A stretch of DNA of 64,000 nt, taken from contig NZ_CP046523.1 in the NCBI RefSeq assembly GCF_021497885.1, forward strand, positions 601,501-665,500. Reading direction: 5' to 3'. Source of the stretch: Streptococcus oralis (GTDB taxonomy: Bacteria > Bacillota > Bacilli > Lactobacillales > Streptococcaceae). Both the position numbers and the translations under genes were made by a program. The notes beneath the pieces are model-generated. The model saw only the letters and a program-made list of their open reading frames with translations. It was not told the origin of the DNA and searched no databases. Below are positions 16,214 to 26,939 of the stretch, one piece after another (position 1 is the stretch's first letter; the number at the start of each line of letters is the position of its first letter).

Positions 16214-16383
16214 TGGAGCGTAGTATTTTTGGATTTTTTACAGCTCTTTTGTGTGCTGTCTGTCTTGTAGCTGGAACACACGCTTTTCGTAAAAAGCGCT
16301 TTGGACTTGCTACTCTACTCTGGCTTAATGCCTTTACAAACTTGGTGAATAGCATTCATGCTTTTTATATGACCTTATTTTAG
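16213..16383 (+). CDS. Small two-helix membrane protein between folA and clpX
   Basis: 56-residue protein starting at an ATG that shares one base with the folA stop codon (TAATG). It begins [17 protein letters not shown], has two hydrophobic segments (about 4-22 and 30-54) split by a basic FRKKRFG turn, and ends in a TAG. The coupled start and the coding-like composition support a real gene. I recall a hypothetical protein at the same place in pneumococcal genomes. Function unknown. Confidence 0.75.
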   Translation: MERSIFGFFTALLCAVCLVAGTHAFRKKRFGLATLLWLNAFTNLVNSIHAFYMTLF

Positions 16384-16414
16384 ATAGAATGAATAGTTAG
16401 AACGGAAGGGAATC

Positions 16415-17647
16415 ATGCCTACAAATAGGAAAAATGATATGATGGTTTATTGCTCATTTTGTGGCAAAAGCCAAGAAGAAGTTAAAAAAATAATCGCTGG
16501 AAACAACGCCTTTATCTGTAATGAGTGTGTGGAGTTAGCCCAGGAAATCATTCGTGAAGAGTTAGCTGAGGAAGTCTTGGCAGACTTGTCTGAGGTGCCA
16601 AAACCAATCGAACTCTTAAACATCTTGAACCACTATGTGATTGGTCAAGATCGTGCTAAACGTGCCTTGGCAGTAGCTGTATATAATCACTACAAACGCA
16701 TCAATTTCCATGACACTCGTGAAGAGTCAGAAGATGTGGATTTGCAAAAATCAAACATTTTGATGATTGGTCCAACTGGTTCAGGGAAGACTTTCCTTGC
16801 TCAAACCCTTGCTAGAAGTTTGAATGTACCATTTGCTATTGCTGATGCAACGGCTCTTACTGAGGCGGGTTATGTAGGTGAGGACGTGGAAAATATCCTC
16901 CTCAAACTCTTGCAGGCAGCTGACTTTAACATCGAACGTGCAGAACGTGGAATTATCTATGTGGATGAGATTGACAAGATTGCTAAGAAGAGCGAAAATG
17001 TTTCTATCACACGTGATGTTTCTGGTGAAGGGGTGCAACAAGCCCTCCTCAAGATTATCGAAGGAACTGTAGCTAGCGTCCCTCCTCAAGGCGGACGTAA
17101 ACATCCACAACAAGAAATGATTCAAGTGGATACCAAGAATATCCTCTTCATCGTGGGTGGTGCCTTCGATGGCATTGAAGAAATTGTCAAACAGCGTTTG
17201 GGAGAAAAAGTCATTGGTTTTGGACAAAATAACAAGGCTATTGACGAAAACAGTTCTTACATGCAAGAGATCATCGCAGAAGACATTCAAAAATTCGGTA
17301 TTATTCCTGAATTAATTGGACGCTTGCCTGTCTTTGCAGCCTTGGAGCAGTTGACTGTAGATGATTTGGTTCGCATCTTGAAGGAACCAAGAAATGCCTT
17401 GGTTAAACAATATCAGACCTTACTTTCTTATGATGATGTTGAGTTGGAATTTGAAGATGAAGCCCTTCAAGAAATCGCCAATAAGGCTATCGAACGCAAA
17501 ACTGGTGCGCGTGGTCTTCGGTCTATTATCGAAGAAACCATGCTAGATGTTATGTTTGAAGTACCGAGTCAGGAAAATGTGAAATTGGTCCGCATCACAA
17601 AAGAAGCTGTTGATGGAACGGAAAAACCCATTCTAGAAACAGCCTAG
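16415..17647 (+). CDS. clpX: ATP-dependent Clp protease ATP-binding subunit ClpX
   Basis: Hexameric AAA+ unfoldase that feeds substrates to ClpP. 410 residues. N-terminal zinc-binding domain with Cys13, Cys16, Cys35 and Cys38; Walker A GPTGSGKT (119-126); Walker B IIYVDEID; sensor and pore-loop segments ([13 protein letters not shown]-type ELIGRLPV). The IGF-like ClpP-docking loop is represented by KVIGFGQ. Start ATG 16415 follows GGAAGGGAAT. ysxC follows within a few bases, a conserved pair in streptococci. No CtsR box is obvious in the short upstream gap. Confidence 0.97.
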   Translation: MPTNRKNDMMVYCSFCGKSQEEVKKIIAGNNAFICNECVELAQEIIREELAEEVLADLSEVPKPIELLNILNHYVIGQDRAKRALAVAVYNHYKRINFHDTREESEDVDLQKSNILMIGPTGSGKTFLAQTLARSLNVPFAIADATALTEAGYVGEDVENILLKLLQAADFNIERAERGIIYVDEIDKIAKKSENVSITRDVSGEGVQQALLKIIEGTVASVPPQGGRKHPQQEMIQVDTKNILFIVGGAFDGIEEIVKQRLGEKVIGFGQNNKAIDENSSYMQEIIAEDIQKFGIIPELIGRLPVFAALEQLTVDDLVRILKEPRNALVKQYQTLLSYDDVELEFEDEALQEIANKAIERKTGARGLRSIIEETMLDVMFEVPSQENVKLVRITKEAVDGTEKPILETA

Positions 17648-17655
17648 AGGTGACT

Positions 17656-18243
17656 ATGGAAATCAATACACACAATGCTGAAATCCTGCTCAGTGCGGCA
17701 AACAAGTCCCACTATCCGCAGGATGAACTGCCAGAGATTGCCCTTGCAGGGCGTTCAAATGTCGGCAAGTCTAGCTTTATCAACACCATGTTGAACCGCA
17801 AAAATCTTGCTCGTACATCAGGAAAACCTGGGAAGACCCAGTTACTCAACTTCTTCAACATTGATGACAAGATGCGTTTTGTGGATGTACCAGGTTATGG
17901 CTATGCCCGCGTTTCTAAAAAGGAACGTGAAAAATGGGGGCGCATGATTGAGGAGTACCTAACGACTCGGGAAAATCTCCGTGCGGTTGTCAGTTTGGTG
18001 GATCTCCGCCACGACCCGTCAGCAGATGATGTGCAGATGTACGAATTTCTCAAGTATTATGAGATTCCGGTTATCATCGTTGCGACTAAGGCAGATAAGA
18101 TTCCCCGTGGTAAGTGGAACAAGCATGAATCAGCAATCAAAAAGAAATTAAACTTTGACCCAAGTGACGACTTCATTCTCTTTTCATCTGTCAGCAAGGC
18201 AGGGATGGATCAGGCTTGGGACGCAATATTAGAAAAATTGTGA
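17656..18243 (+). CDS. ysxC: Ribosome-biogenesis GTPase YsxC/EngB
   Basis: Essential TrmE-Era-like GTPase required for 50S subunit assembly. 195 residues from ATG 17656, preceded by GAGGTG; a GTG two codons earlier overlaps that site. Guanine-binding motifs: G1 GRSNVGKS (32-39), G3 DVPGYG, G4 TKADK and G5 near SSVSKAG. It begins 9 nt after clpX and is followed 9 nt later by the Rid-family gene, so one transcript probably covers folA through ridA. Confidence 0.96.
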   Translation: MEINTHNAEILLSAANKSHYPQDELPEIALAGRSNVGKSSFINTMLNRKNLARTSGKPGKTQLLNFFNIDDKMRFVDVPGYGYARVSKKEREKWGRMIEEYLTTRENLRAVVSLVDLRHDPSADDVQMYEFLKYYEIPVIIVATKADKIPRGKWNKHESAIKKKLNFDPSDDFILFSSVSKAGMDQAWDAILEKL

Positions 18244-18252
18244 GGGAAAGAA

Positions 18253-18633
18253 ATGGCAAAAACAATTCATACAGACAAAGCTCCAAAAGCAATCGGACCT
18301 TATGTTCAAGGAAAAATCGTTGGCAATCTTTTGTTTGCTAGCGGTCAAGTTCCCCTATCTCCTGAAACTGGAGAAATTGTAGGAGAAACGATCCAAGAAC
18401 AGACAAAACAAGTTTTGAAAAATATCGGTGCTATTTTGGCAGAAGCAGGAACAGACTTTGACCATGTTGTCAAAACAACTTGCTTCTTGAGTGATATGAA
18501 TGACTTTGTTCCTTTTAACGAGGTTTACCAGACTGCCTTTAAAGAGGAGTTTCCAGCTCGTTCAGCTGTAGAGGTTGCACGTCTTCCTCGTGATGTAAAA
18601 GTCGAAATTGAAGTGATCGCAGAGATTGGATAA
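18253..18633 (+). CDS. ridA: RidA family enamine/imine deaminase
   Basis: Hydrolyses reactive enamine/imine intermediates such as 2-aminoacrylate formed by PLP enzymes. 126 residues, the family norm. The active-site Arg is in FPARSAVEVARLP, and the N-terminal block APKAIGPYVQG and the substrate-pocket segment LFASGQVPLSP match RidA. Ends in a hairpin terminator. Confidence 0.92.
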   Translation: MAKTIHTDKAPKAIGPYVQGKIVGNLLFASGQVPLSPETGEIVGETIQEQTKQVLKNIGAILAEAGTDFDHVVKTTCFLSDMNDFVPFNEVYQTAFKEEFPARSAVEVARLPRDVKVEIEVIAEIG

Positions 18634-18641
18634 GCTAGTTG

Positions 18642-18667
18642 AAGTTTGGCTCTGCCAAACTTTTTTT
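18642..18667 (+). terminator. Terminator after ridA
   Basis: AAGTTTGGC and GCCAAACTT flank a TCT loop; seven T residues follow. Confidence 0.9.
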
Positions 18668-18684
18668 GATATAAGGAGAGATAG

Positions 18685-19575
18685 ATGACAAAGAAACAAC
18701 TTCACCTGGTAATTGTGACAGGGATGAGTGGTGCAGGAAAAACCGTAGCCATTCAGTCCTTCGAGGATTTAGGATATTTCACGATTGACAACATGCCACC
18801 AGCCCTCTTGCCAAAGTTTTTACAGTTGGTCGAAACCAAAGATGATGACCACAAACTGGCCTTGGTAGTGGATATGCGTAGTCGTTCCTTCTTTTCTGAG
18901 ATTCAAGCTGTTTTGGATGAATTGGAAAACCAGGATGAATTGGATTTCAAAATTCTCTTTTTGGATGCAAAAGATAAGGAATTGGTGGCCCGTTACAAGG
19001 AAACCAGACGGAGTCACCCTCTAGCAGCGGATGGTCGGATTTTAGATGGCATTAAGCTGGAACGTGAACTTTTGGCACCTTTGAAAAACATGAGCCAAAA
19101 TGTGGTGGATACGACAGAACTCACCCCGCGTGAACTTCGTAAAACCATTGCTGAGCAATTTTCAGACCAAGAACAAGCCCAGTCTTTCCGTATCGAGGTC
19201 ATGTCTTTTGGATTCAAGTATGGGATCCCGATCGATGCGGACTTGGTATTTGATGTCCGTTTCTTGCCAAACCCATACTACCTTCCGGAACTCCGTAATC
19301 AGACAGGTGAGGATCAAGCAGTTTATGACTATGTGATGCATCATGAAGAGTCTGAAAGTTTTTATCAGCACCTACTCGCCTTGATTGAGCCCATTTTGCC
19401 AAGTTACAAGAAAGAAGGCAAGTCTGTTTTAACTATCGCAGTAGGATGTACAGGTGGACAGCACCGTAGTGTGGCCTTTGCAAAACGAATCGCTGAGGAC
19501 CTTGCTAAAAACTGGCCTGTCAATGAAAGCCATCGTGACAAAGACAGAAGAAAGGAAACGGTAAACCGTTCATGA
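18685..19575 (+). CDS. rapZ: RNase adapter / nucleotide-binding protein RapZ
   Basis: P-loop protein of the RapZ/YvcJ family. In E. coli it controls glmS through small RNAs; in Firmicutes the role is less clear and has been tied to competence and envelope growth. 296 residues; Walker A GMSGAGKT (13-20), Walker B region, and the C-terminal hallmark [11 protein letters not shown]. Its stop overlaps the yvcK start (ATGA), the classic rapZ-yvcK-whiA cluster. Confidence 0.95.
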   Translation: MTKKQLHLVIVTGMSGAGKTVAIQSFEDLGYFTIDNMPPALLPKFLQLVETKDDDHKLALVVDMRSRSFFSEIQAVLDELENQDELDFKILFLDAKDKELVARYKETRRSHPLAADGRILDGIKLERELLAPLKNMSQNVVDTTELTPRELRKTIAEQFSDQEQAQSFRIEVMSFGFKYGIPIDADLVFDVRFLPNPYYLPELRNQTGEDQAVYDYVMHHEESESFYQHLLALIEPILPSYKKEGKSVLTIAVGCTGGQHRSVAFAKRIAEDLAKNWPVNESHRDKDRRKETVNRS

Positions 19576-20549
19576 GAAAACCAAAGATAACGGTAATTGG
19601 TGGAGGAACTGGTATCCCCGTCATTTTGAAAAGCTTGCGAGAAAAGGATGTTGATATCGCAGCCATCGTAACAGTTGCCGATGATGGCGGATCTTCTGGT
19701 GAACTAAGAAAGAATATTCAACAGCTGACACCACCAGGTGATCTTCGCAATGTTCTGGTAGCCATGTCGGATATGCCTAAATTTTATGAGAAGGTTTTTC
19801 AGTACCGTTTCTCAGAAGAGGCTGGAGCTTTTGCGGGTCATCCACTGGGGAATATCATCATAGCAGGGCTCTCTGAAATGCAAGGATCTACCTACAATGC
19901 TATGCAACTACTTAGTAAGTTCTTTCACACAACAGGAAAAATCTACCCATCAAGCGATCAGCCTTTGACACTGCATGCAGTCTTTAAAGACGGTTCTGAG
20001 GTGGCAGGTGAGAGCCACATTGCAGATCACCCAGGCATGATTGACCATGTCTATGTGACCAATACCTTGGATGATGAAACACCCCAAGCCAGCCGTCGAG
20101 TAGTCAATACCATTCTCGAGAGTGACATGATTGTCTTGGGGCCTGGTTCCCTCTTTACATCGATTTTGCCCAATATTGTCATTGAGGAGATTGGGCAGGC
20201 TCTCTTGGAGACTAAGGCAGAGATCGCCTATGTCTGCAATATCATGACCCAGCGTGGGGAAACAGAGCACTTTTCAGACAGTGACCACGTGGAAGTCCTC
20301 CATCGCCATCTAGGTCGGCCTTTTATTGATACAGTCTTAGTCAATATTGAAAAGGTTCCTAGAGAATACATGGATACCAACCGTTTCGATGAATATTTGG
20401 TACAGGTAGAGCATGACTTTGCTGGTCTTTGCAAGCAGGTTCCTCGTGTGATTTCATCCAACTTCCTTCGTTTGGAAAATGGAGGAGCCTTCCATGATGG
20501 CGATTTGATTGTAGACGAATTGATGCGCATTATACAGGTGAGAAAATGA
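19572..20549 (+). CDS. yvcK: YvcK family gluconeogenesis/cell-shape factor
   Basis: UDP-sugar-binding protein of the CofD-like fold. In Bacillus it is needed for growth on gluconeogenic carbon and for normal PBP placement. 325 residues with the N-terminal nucleotide motif GGGTGIPV and the conserved [10 protein letters not shown] and GDLRN segments. Overlaps both neighbours by 4 nt, so translation is coupled through the three-gene unit. Confidence 0.95.
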   Translation: MRKPKITVIGGGTGIPVILKSLREKDVDIAAIVTVADDGGSSGELRKNIQQLTPPGDLRNVLVAMSDMPKFYEKVFQYRFSEEAGAFAGHPLGNIIIAGLSEMQGSTYNAMQLLSKFFHTTGKIYPSSDQPLTLHAVFKDGSEVAGESHIADHPGMIDHVYVTNTLDDETPQASRRVVNTILESDMIVLGPGSLFTSILPNIVIEEIGQALLETKAEIAYVCNIMTQRGETEHFSDSDHVEVLHRHLGRPFIDTVLVNIEKVPREYMDTNRFDEYLVQVEHDFAGLCKQVPRVISSNFLRLENGGAFHDGDLIVDELMRIIQVRK

Positions 20550-21457
20550 GTTTTACAGTCGCAGTAAAAGAGGAAATTCTTGGTCAACACCATCTCAGTC
20601 GTTATGAACTATCGGCCATTATCAAGATGTCTGGCAGTATCGGTCTATCTAGTTCGGGCTTGACCTTGTCAGTTGTAACTGAAAATGCTAAGTTAGCTCG
20701 GCACCTTTATGAGTCCTTTCTCCATTTTTATGAAATCAAGTCAGAGATTCGTCACCATCAGAGAAGCAATCTTCGCAAGAATCGTGTCTACACGGTCTAT
20801 ACCGATGAGAGGGTGCAGGAGCTTTTAGCTGATTTGCGGCTTGCGGATTCCTTCTTTGGTTTGGAGACGGGTATTGATCCCGATATTTTAGCAGATGAAG
20901 AAGCCGGTCGTGCTTACTTATGTGGGGCCTTTCTGGCAAATGGTAGCATCCGAGATCCTGAGTCTGGTAAGTACCAGTTGGAGATTAGTTCCGTTTATCT
21001 GGACCATGCCCAAGGACTGGCCTCTCTCCTTCAGCAGTTTTTGCTGGACGCCAAGGTTATTGAGCGCAAGAAAGGTGCAGTTACCTATCTCCAACGTGCA
21101 GAAGACATCATGGATTTTTTGATCGTGATTGGGGCCATGCTGGCGCGTGATAATTTTGAGCGCGTCAAGATTTTGCGTGAAACCCGTAATGATCTCAATC
21201 GAGCCAATAACGCTGAAACAGCCAATATCGCTCGAACGGTTTCTGCTAGTATGAAGACTATCAACAATATCAGTAAAATCAAAGATAGAATGGGTTTGGA
21301 AAATTTACCAGTGGATTTGCAGGAGGTGGCTCGCTTACGGATCCAGCACCCAGACTACTCTATCCAGCAGTTGGCGGATAGCCTGAGCAATCCCCTGACC
21401 AAAAGTGGTGTCAACCACAGACTCAGAAAAATAAACAAGATTGCAGATGAACTATAA
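20546..21457 (+). CDS. whiA: DNA-binding protein WhiA
   Basis: 303-residue protein combining an N-terminal degenerate LAGLIDADG homing-endonuclease fold (two repeats, including [13 protein letters not shown]) with a C-terminal helix-turn-helix ([11 protein letters not shown] ... [10 protein letters not shown]). In actinomycetes it is a sporulation regulator; in Firmicutes it affects cell division and chromosome segregation. Last gene of the rapZ-yvcK-whiA unit; a hairpin follows that also serves the opposing gene. Confidence 0.95.
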   Translation: MSFTVAVKEEILGQHHLSRYELSAIIKMSGSIGLSSSGLTLSVVTENAKLARHLYESFLHFYEIKSEIRHHQRSNLRKNRVYTVYTDERVQELLADLRLADSFFGLETGIDPDILADEEAGRAYLCGAFLANGSIRDPESGKYQLEISSVYLDHAQGLASLLQQFLLDAKVIERKKGAVTYLQRAEDIMDFLIVIGAMLARDNFERVKILRETRNDLNRANNAETANIARTVSASMKTINNISKIKDRMGLENLPVDLQEVARLRIQHPDYSIQQLADSLSNPLTKSGVNHRLRKINKIADEL

Positions 21458-21490
21458 AACCACGAATCGTTGATCCGTGGTTCTTTTATT
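21457..21490. terminator. Bidirectional terminator between whiA and the ferredoxin reductase gene
   Basis: AACCACG-A-ATC pairs with GAT-C-CGTGGTT, with T-rich sequence on the plus side and A residues on the minus side; the two genes converge here. Confidence 0.75.
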
Positions 21491-22457
21491 ATAAACTGGT
21501 CGAGTGTTTGGGTTGTACTTTTTGGTCAGGGTCAATGTAGTTAATGGCATTGTTAACAGCTGTTGGAGCTTCACCCAGTCCTGTCGCAATCAAATCAATC
21601 TTACCTTCATAGTAGCAGCAGTCGCCGATAGCATAGATACCTGCTTGGCTGGATTCTTGTTTGCTATTGACGATAATCTTGTGACGGTTGAGATCCAGAC
21701 CCCAATTTTTAAGATTGCCAACAGATGATTTGAAACCATAGTTGACAAAGAGGTGGTCTACTTCGATAGTTTCGGTTTCATCTGATTTGACTTTGGTGAT
21801 TTCTAGTTTATCGAGTGTTTTTCCATCTCCGATAAGTTGGCTAGGAACGAACGGTGTCTTGATGGTCACAGATGATTCTTGCAAGGCTTGCACACTATGT
21901 TCCAAGGCGCGGAAATTATCTCTGCGGTGAACGAGAGTGGTTGGGGCAATCTTTTCAAAAGCCAGAGCCCAGTCCACTGCTGAGTCCCCACCACCAAGGA
22001 TGGTCACTTTCTTACCAGCGTATTGTTGGATGTTGGAAACGTGGTGGTGGATATTTTCATAGTCCTCAACGTTCTCCAATTCGAGCGGACGTGGTTTAAA
22101 GGCACCTCCACCCATAGCAATGATGACTGTTTTGGTCAGATGGCTTCCCTTGTTGGTTGTGATGGTGAATCCTTGATCTTGCTTCTCAATTTCAAGAACG
22201 GTTTCGTTGAGGTGAACAGGTGTTTCAAAGCCGTTTAGCTGTTCAATCAAGCGATTGGTCAGTTCTTCCCCAGTTAGGTTTGAAAAACCTGGCACATCAA
22301 GGATTTGCTTTTCAGGGTAGAGGATGGCAGGTTGACCACCGAGCTGGGGAAGGGAGTCAATGATTTGGACTTTGGCTTGGCGTAGGTGGGCGTAAAAGGC
22401 AGCAAAGAGCCCGACAGGACCGCCACCGACAATGGTAATATCATAGAGTTGAGACAT
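21489..22457 (-). CDS. Ferredoxin/flavodoxin--NADP+ reductase, thioredoxin-reductase-like
   Basis: FAD enzyme of 322 residues that moves electrons between NADPH and ferredoxin or flavodoxin. FAD-binding GGGPVGLFAAFYA lies near the N-terminus and the NADPH-binding GGGDSAVDWAL in the middle. It lacks the CxxC redox pair of true thioredoxin reductases, which places it with the YumC-type reductases. C-terminal FAD block AIGDCCYY is present. Start ATG follows AAGGAGAAATC. The 67-residue ferredoxin at 14149 is a possible partner. Confidence 0.93.
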   Translation of the reverse strand: MSQLYDITIVGGGPVGLFAAFYAHLRQAKVQIIDSLPQLGGQPAILYPEKQILDVPGFSNLTGEELTNRLIEQLNGFETPVHLNETVLEIEKQDQGFTITTNKGSHLTKTVIIAMGGGAFKPRPLELENVEDYENIHHHVSNIQQYAGKKVTILGGGDSAVDWALAFEKIAPTTLVHRRDNFRALEHSVQALQESSVTIKTPFVPSQLIGDGKTLDKLEITKVKSDETETIEVDHLFVNYGFKSSVGNLKNWGLDLNRHKIIVNSKQESSQAGIYAIGDCCYYEGKIDLIATGLGEAPTAVNNAINYIDPDQKVQPKHSTSL

Positions 22458-22548
22458 GATTTCTCCTTCGTTTTTTCTAATCAGTTTATTTTATCATATT
22501 TTTGCTTAATTTAAAATGAGGTAGGATAGGGAAAAAATGGGCAAAAAA

Positions 22549-22557
22549 TGGTATAAT
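22549..22557 (+). promoter_or_regulatory. Extended -10 promoter for the cdaA-cdaR-glmM operon
   Basis: TGG then TATAAT (22552-22557). It lies downstream of an in-frame ATG at 22537, which rules that ATG out as the start of cdaA. Confidence 0.7.
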
Positions 22558-22593
22558 GGTACAGAAAGTGTTTCGACAGGGAGGAGGCCAGGG

Positions 22594-23451
22594 ATGAATT
22601 TTCAACAATTATCCAATTTACAATACTGGACGAGTTTGTTTTCAAGTCCTTGGACGATAGTCATCAATCTGATAGATATTCTCATTGTGACTTATATTTT
22701 ATATCATTTTACCAAAGCGATTGCAGGGACCAAAATCATGATTTTGGTGCGGGGAGTCTTGGTCTTTATTTTAGGTCAGATTCTGTCCAATATGATTGGT
22801 TTGACGACCATTTCCTGGTTGATTAATCAGATCATCACCTACGGGGTCATTGCAGCAGTAGTCATTTTTTCACCAGAGATTCGGACGGGTCTAGAGCGGT
22901 TGGGCCGGGCAACGGATTTCTTTTCCAATGCTCCGATTAGCGCAGAAGAGCAGATGATTCGTGCCTTTGTGAAATCAGTCGAATACATGAGCCCGCGTAA
23001 GATTGGTGCGCTGGTAGCAGTTCAGCGAGTGAGAACCTTGCAGGAATACATCTCGACGGGGATTCCCCTAGATGCCAAGATTTCAGCTGAATTGCTCATC
23101 AACATTTTTATTCCTAACACTCCCTTGCACGATGGAGCGGTCATTATCCGAGAAGATCGGATTGCTGTTACTTCAGCTTACTTGCCACTAACTGAAAATA
23201 CAGAGATTTCCAAAGAGTTTGGAACACGCCACAGGGCGGCGATTGGTTTGTCGGAAGTATCAGATGCTCTTACCTTTGTGGTTTCGGAAGAAACGGGTGG
23301 CATCTCAATCACCTATAATGGAGTCTTTAAGCACGATTTGACCTTGGAAGAGTTTGAATCTGAGTTGAGAAGAATCCTGCTTCCAACATCAGAGGAAAAA
23401 CATGGTCTGAAAGAGCGCTTGCTAGGAGGATTGAAACATGAGAAAAAATAG
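22594..23451 (+). CDS. cdaA: Diadenylate cyclase CdaA (c-di-AMP synthase)
   Basis: Makes cyclic di-AMP from two ATP; the nucleotide controls potassium uptake, osmolyte balance and wall homeostasis. 285 residues from ATG 22594, which has a GGGAGGAGG site. Three membrane helices (about 20-40, 46-66, 76-95) precede the DAC domain with catalytic DGA (180-182) and RHR (212-214). Followed, with a 14-nt overlap, by its regulator cdaR and then glmM, the standard Firmicute operon. In streptococci it is often the only cyclase. Confidence 0.96.
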   Translation: MNFQQLSNLQYWTSLFSSPWTIVINLIDILIVTYILYHFTKAIAGTKIMILVRGVLVFILGQILSNMIGLTTISWLINQIITYGVIAAVVIFSPEIRTGLERLGRATDFFSNAPISAEEQMIRAFVKSVEYMSPRKIGALVAVQRVRTLQEYISTGIPLDAKISAELLINIFIPNTPLHDGAVIIREDRIAVTSAYLPLTENTEISKEFGTRHRAAIGLSEVSDALTFVVSEETGGISITYNGVFKHDLTLEEFESELRRILLPTSEEKHGLKERLLGGLKHEKK

Positions 23452-24220
23452 TCTTTATATTATTTCTTCCTTCTTTTTCGCCTGCATTCTCTTTATCTAT
23501 GCGACTTCAACAAACTATCAGAATAGCAATAGTGCCAGACAGGTGCGGACAGAAACCTATACCAATACGGTGCTCAATGTACCAATTGATATCCACTATG
23601 ATAGTGATCAGTACTTTATTAGTGGCTTTACGTCAGAAGTAACGGTTTTCTTGACAGGTTCCAATCGAGTTGCTTTGGCAAGCGAAATGCAGGAAAGTAC
23701 GCGTAAATTCAAGGTGACAGCTGACTTAACCAATGCCAGTGTAGGGACCATCGAAGTTCCTCTAAACATAGAAAATCTACCAAGTGGTTTGACCGCTGTT
23801 GCAACACCGCAAAAGATAACAGTGAAGGTCGGTAAAAAAGCAAAACGAGGCAATGTAATCGTTGTGCCAGAGATTGATCCTAGCCAGATTGATTCTCGTG
23901 TGAAAATCGATACAGTTACTGTGTCAGATGAAAAAGTAACGGTTATTAGTGATGAGGAAACCCTCTCCAAAGTAGATCGTGTCATTGCCATATTACCGAC
24001 GAGTGAACGGATAACAGGTAACTACTCGGCTTCTGTTCCTCTACAAGCAGTTGATAAAAATGGAAATGTTTTGCCAAGTGTCATTATGCCATTTGATACG
24101 ACTATGAAAATTACAACAAAAACAGCAGCGTCTAGTTCGAGTAACTCGTCAACAAGTTCCTCAGAGGGCAGTTCGTCTTCAACGAGTTCAGAAACGAAAT
24201 CAGATTCGTCTAAACAATAA
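23438..24220 (+). CDS. cdaR: CdaA regulator CdaR (YbbR-domain protein)
   Basis: Membrane-anchored protein that binds and modulates CdaA. 260 residues: one N-terminal helix (about 7-23), YbbR-type beta domains (about 35-215), and a Ser/Thr-rich tail (about 225-260) likely extending into the wall. The tail is low-complexity and is probably variable between strains. Overlaps cdaA and precedes glmM by 28 nt. Confidence 0.93.
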   Translation: MRKNSLYIISSFFFACILFIYATSTNYQNSNSARQVRTETYTNTVLNVPIDIHYDSDQYFISGFTSEVTVFLTGSNRVALASEMQESTRKFKVTADLTNASVGTIEVPLNIENLPSGLTAVATPQKITVKVGKKAKRGNVIVVPEIDPSQIDSRVKIDTVTVSDEKVTVISDEETLSKVDRVIAILPTSERITGNYSASVPLQAVDKNGNVLPSVIMPFDTTMKITTKTAASSSSNSSTSSSEGSSSSTSSETKSDSSKQ

Positions 24221-24248
24221 TAAATAATAGAAAAGGATGATAAATAAA

Positions 24249-25601
24249 ATGGGTAAATATTTTGGGACTGATGGAGTCCGTGGAGAAGCAAACGTAGAAC
24301 TAACGCCAGAATTGGCCTTTAAACTGGGACGTTTTGGTGGATATGTTCTTAGCCAACACGAAACAGAAGCCCCTAAAGTTTTTGTAGGACGTGATACACG
24401 TATCTCAGGAGAAATGCTAGAATCTGCCTTGGTGGCAGGTCTTCTCTCTGTAGGAATTCACGTCTACAAACTCGGTGTCCTTGCGACACCAGCAGTAGCT
24501 TATTTGGTCAAAACTGAGGGAGCCAGTGCAGGTGTCATGATTTCCGCTAGCCACAACCCAGCCCTTGATAATGGAATTAAATTCTTTGGTGGGGATGGCT
24601 TCAAACTTGATGATGAAAAAGAAGCAGAAATCGAAGCCTTGCTGGATGCTGCTGAAGATACTCTTCCTCGTCCAAGTGCAGAAGGCTTGGGAACCTTGGT
24701 GGATTACCCAGAAGGCTTACGTAAGTATGAAGGCTACCTTGTTTCAACTGGAGCTCCTCTTGAGGGAATGAAAGTGGCCTTGGACACAGCAAACGGTGCA
24801 GCGTCTACAAGTGCCCGTCAGATTTTTGCTGATCTTGGTGCCCAGTTGACAGTTATCGGTGAGACACCAGATGGTCTTAACATCAACTTGAATGTGGGTT
24901 CTACACACCCAGAAGCCCTTCAAGGAGTGGTCAAAGAAAGTGGGTCAGCTATCGGTTTGGCCTTTGACGGAGACAGTGACCGTTTGATTGCTGTTGATGA
25001 AAATGGCGACATCGTTGATGGTGATAAGATCATGTATATCATCGGGAAATACCTTTCTGAAAAAGGCCAGTTAGCCCAAAATACTATCGTAACAACCGTT
25101 ATGTCTAACCTTGGTTTCCATAAGGCCTTGGACAGCGCAGGCATTAATAAGGCAGTCACTGCAGTTGGTGACCGCTATGTCGTTGAAGAAATGAGAAAAT
25201 CAGGCTACAATCTTGGTGGTGAACAGTCTGGTCACGTTATCTTGATGGATTATAATACAACAGGTGATGGTCAATTATCAGCTGTCCAATTGACTAAAAT
25301 CATGAAAGAAACAGGTAAGAGTTTGTCTCAACTAGCATCAGAAGTGACGATTTACCCACAAAAACTGGTTAATATCCGAGTGGAAAATGCTATGAAAGAA
25401 AAAGCCATGGAAGTACCAGCCATCAAGGCAATCATCGAAAAGATGGAAGAAGAGATGGCAGGGAACGGTCGTATCCTTGTCCGCCCAAGTGGAACAGAAC
25501 CCCTTTTGCGTGTTATGGCAGAAGCCCCAACAACAGAAGAAGTTAACTACTACGTAGATACGATTGCTGCTGTTGTTAAAGATGAAATCGGTATTGACTA
25601 A
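24249..25601 (+). CDS. glmM: Phosphoglucosamine mutase
   Basis: Converts glucosamine-6-phosphate to glucosamine-1-phosphate for UDP-GlcNAc. 450 residues from ATG 24249 ([12 protein letters not shown], the family start), with AAAAGGA upstream; the ATG four codons earlier overlaps that site. Phosphoserine Ser101 in ISASHNP, metal-binding DGDSDR and the sugar-binding GEQSGH are all present. In Firmicutes CdaA and GlmM contact each other, linking c-di-AMP to peptidoglycan precursor supply. Confidence 0.96.
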   Translation: MGKYFGTDGVRGEANVELTPELAFKLGRFGGYVLSQHETEAPKVFVGRDTRISGEMLESALVAGLLSVGIHVYKLGVLATPAVAYLVKTEGASAGVMISASHNPALDNGIKFFGGDGFKLDDEKEAEIEALLDAAEDTLPRPSAEGLGTLVDYPEGLRKYEGYLVSTGAPLEGMKVALDTANGAASTSARQIFADLGAQLTVIGETPDGLNINLNVGSTHPEALQGVVKESGSAIGLAFDGDSDRLIAVDENGDIVDGDKIMYIIGKYLSEKGQLAQNTIVTTVMSNLGFHKALDSAGINKAVTAVGDRYVVEEMRKSGYNLGGEQSGHVILMDYNTTGDGQLSAVQLTKIMKETGKSLSQLASEVTIYPQKLVNIRVENAMKEKAMEVPAIKAIIEKMEEEMAGNGRILVRPSGTEPLLRVMAEAPTTEEVNYYVDTIAAVVKDEIGID

Positions 25602-25674
25602 AGCCTAGAAAACTAGATGAAAAGATAAAAATGTGGTACAATTGCATAGTAAATTGTAGCAATGGGAGAGAAAA

Positions 25675-26049
25675 ATGAATCTTAAACGAGAACAAGAATT
25701 TGTTAGCCAGTATCACTTTGATGCTCGTAACTTTGAATGGGAAAATGAAAATGGAACCCCTGAAACTAAGGTAGATGTGAACTTTCAGTTGCTCCAACAT
25801 GACCAAGAAAACCAAGTGACTTCTTTAGTCGTTATCTTGAGTTTCATGATTGTCTTTGACAAATTTGTCATCAGTGGAACAATTTCTCAAGTTAACCATG
25901 TGGAAGGTCGTATTGTCAACGAACCAAGCGAATTTAACCAAGAAGAAGTTGAAAACTTGGCACGTCCATGTTTAAATATGCTCAACCGTTTGACGTATGA
26001 AGTAACAGAAATCGCCTTGGATCTTCCAGGGATCAATTTGGAGTTTTAG
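25675..26049 (+). CDS. DUF1149 family protein
   Basis: 124-residue acidic cytoplasmic protein found widely in streptococci and lactobacilli, related in overall fold to SecB-like chaperones according to family lore; function unproven. No membrane segment or signal peptide. GGGAGAGAAAA lies before the ATG and a possible -10 TACAAT lies near 25636. It is 2 nt before the DegV gene, so the two are cotranscribed. Confidence 0.8.
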   Translation: MNLKREQEFVSQYHFDARNFEWENENGTPETKVDVNFQLLQHDQENQVTSLVVILSFMIVFDKFVISGTISQVNHVEGRIVNEPSEFNQEEVENLARPCLNMLNRLTYEVTEIALDLPGINLEF

Positions 26050-26051
26050 TC

Positions 26052-26900
26052 ATGAAATTAGCTGTCATTACAGATTCTTCAGCCTATTTAGAGGAGAAGA
26101 CGCTGCAGAGAGAGAATCTTTTTATCCTGGATATTCCTGTCAATATTGATGGGGATGAGTATGTCGAAGGTGTCAATCTGACTGCTGAGGAATTTTATCA
26201 AAAAATGGCTCAGTCTGCAGAATTGCCTAAAACCAGTCAACCAAGTATTGCCAAATTGGATGAGATTCTAAGTTCTTTGAAAGACGAGGGTTATACCCAT
26301 GTCTTGGGACTCTTTCTTTCGTCAGGGATTTCAGGTTTTTATCAGAATATCCAGTATATGTTAGAAGAGTATGATGGCTTGACCATTGCCTTTCCAGATA
26401 CCCATATCACAAGTTCCCCTCTAGGATTTATGGTGGAGAGTGCTTTTGAATGGGCAGAACAAGGCGATGATTTTGCCCAGATTCAGGAGAAGTTGGGGAT
26501 CCAAATTGCTGATAATTCAGCTTTTATCATAGTAGATGACCTCGACCACTTGGTTAAGGGAGGACGTTTGTCAAATGGGGCTGCCATCTTAGGAAATCTC
26601 CTCAGTATCAAGCCTATCCTCTACTTTAATGACCAAGGGGTGATTGAAGTTTACGAAAAAGTTCGTACGGAAAAGAAGGCAATCAAACGTTTGGTGGAAA
26701 TCATCAAAGAGTTGACAAAAGATGGGGACTACCGTATTACAGTCATTCATGGGAACGCTCCTCAAAAGGCGGCAGATTTACGCCAACTTTTGATTGAGAG
26801 TGATGTGAATTCTGAGATCCCAATTGTTAGCTTTGGTAGTGTCATTGGGACCCACCTTGGAGAAGGTAGTATCGCCTTGAGCTATACACCAATCGTCTAG
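26052..26900 (+). CDS. DegV family fatty-acid-binding protein
   Basis: 282-residue member of the DegV/FakB family. FakB proteins present exogenous fatty acids to the kinase FakA. Family blocks are seen: N-terminal ITDSSA, TSQPS (Thr-Ser pair near residue 60), and the segment [12 protein letters not shown]. The fatty-acid chain specificity cannot be judged. It follows the DUF1149 gene by 2 nt and precedes dapB by 39 nt. Confidence 0.9.
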   Translation: MKLAVITDSSAYLEEKTLQRENLFILDIPVNIDGDEYVEGVNLTAEEFYQKMAQSAELPKTSQPSIAKLDEILSSLKDEGYTHVLGLFLSSGISGFYQNIQYMLEEYDGLTIAFPDTHITSSPLGFMVESAFEWAEQGDDFAQIQEKLGIQIADNSAFIIVDDLDHLVKGGRLSNGAAILGNLLSIKPILYFNDQGVIEVYEKVRTEKKAIKRLVEIIKELTKDGDYRITVIHGNAPQKAADLRQLLIESDVNSEIPIVSFGSVIGTHLGEGSIALSYTPIV

Positions 26901-26939
26901 ATTGTTCTTACAGGCTTTGTATCTCAGACAGGAGTAGAG

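Noticed and set aside
22537..22593. N-terminal extension of CdaA from ATG 22537
   Set aside because: The ATG lies upstream of the TATAAT box; ATG 22594 has a GGGAGGAGG site.
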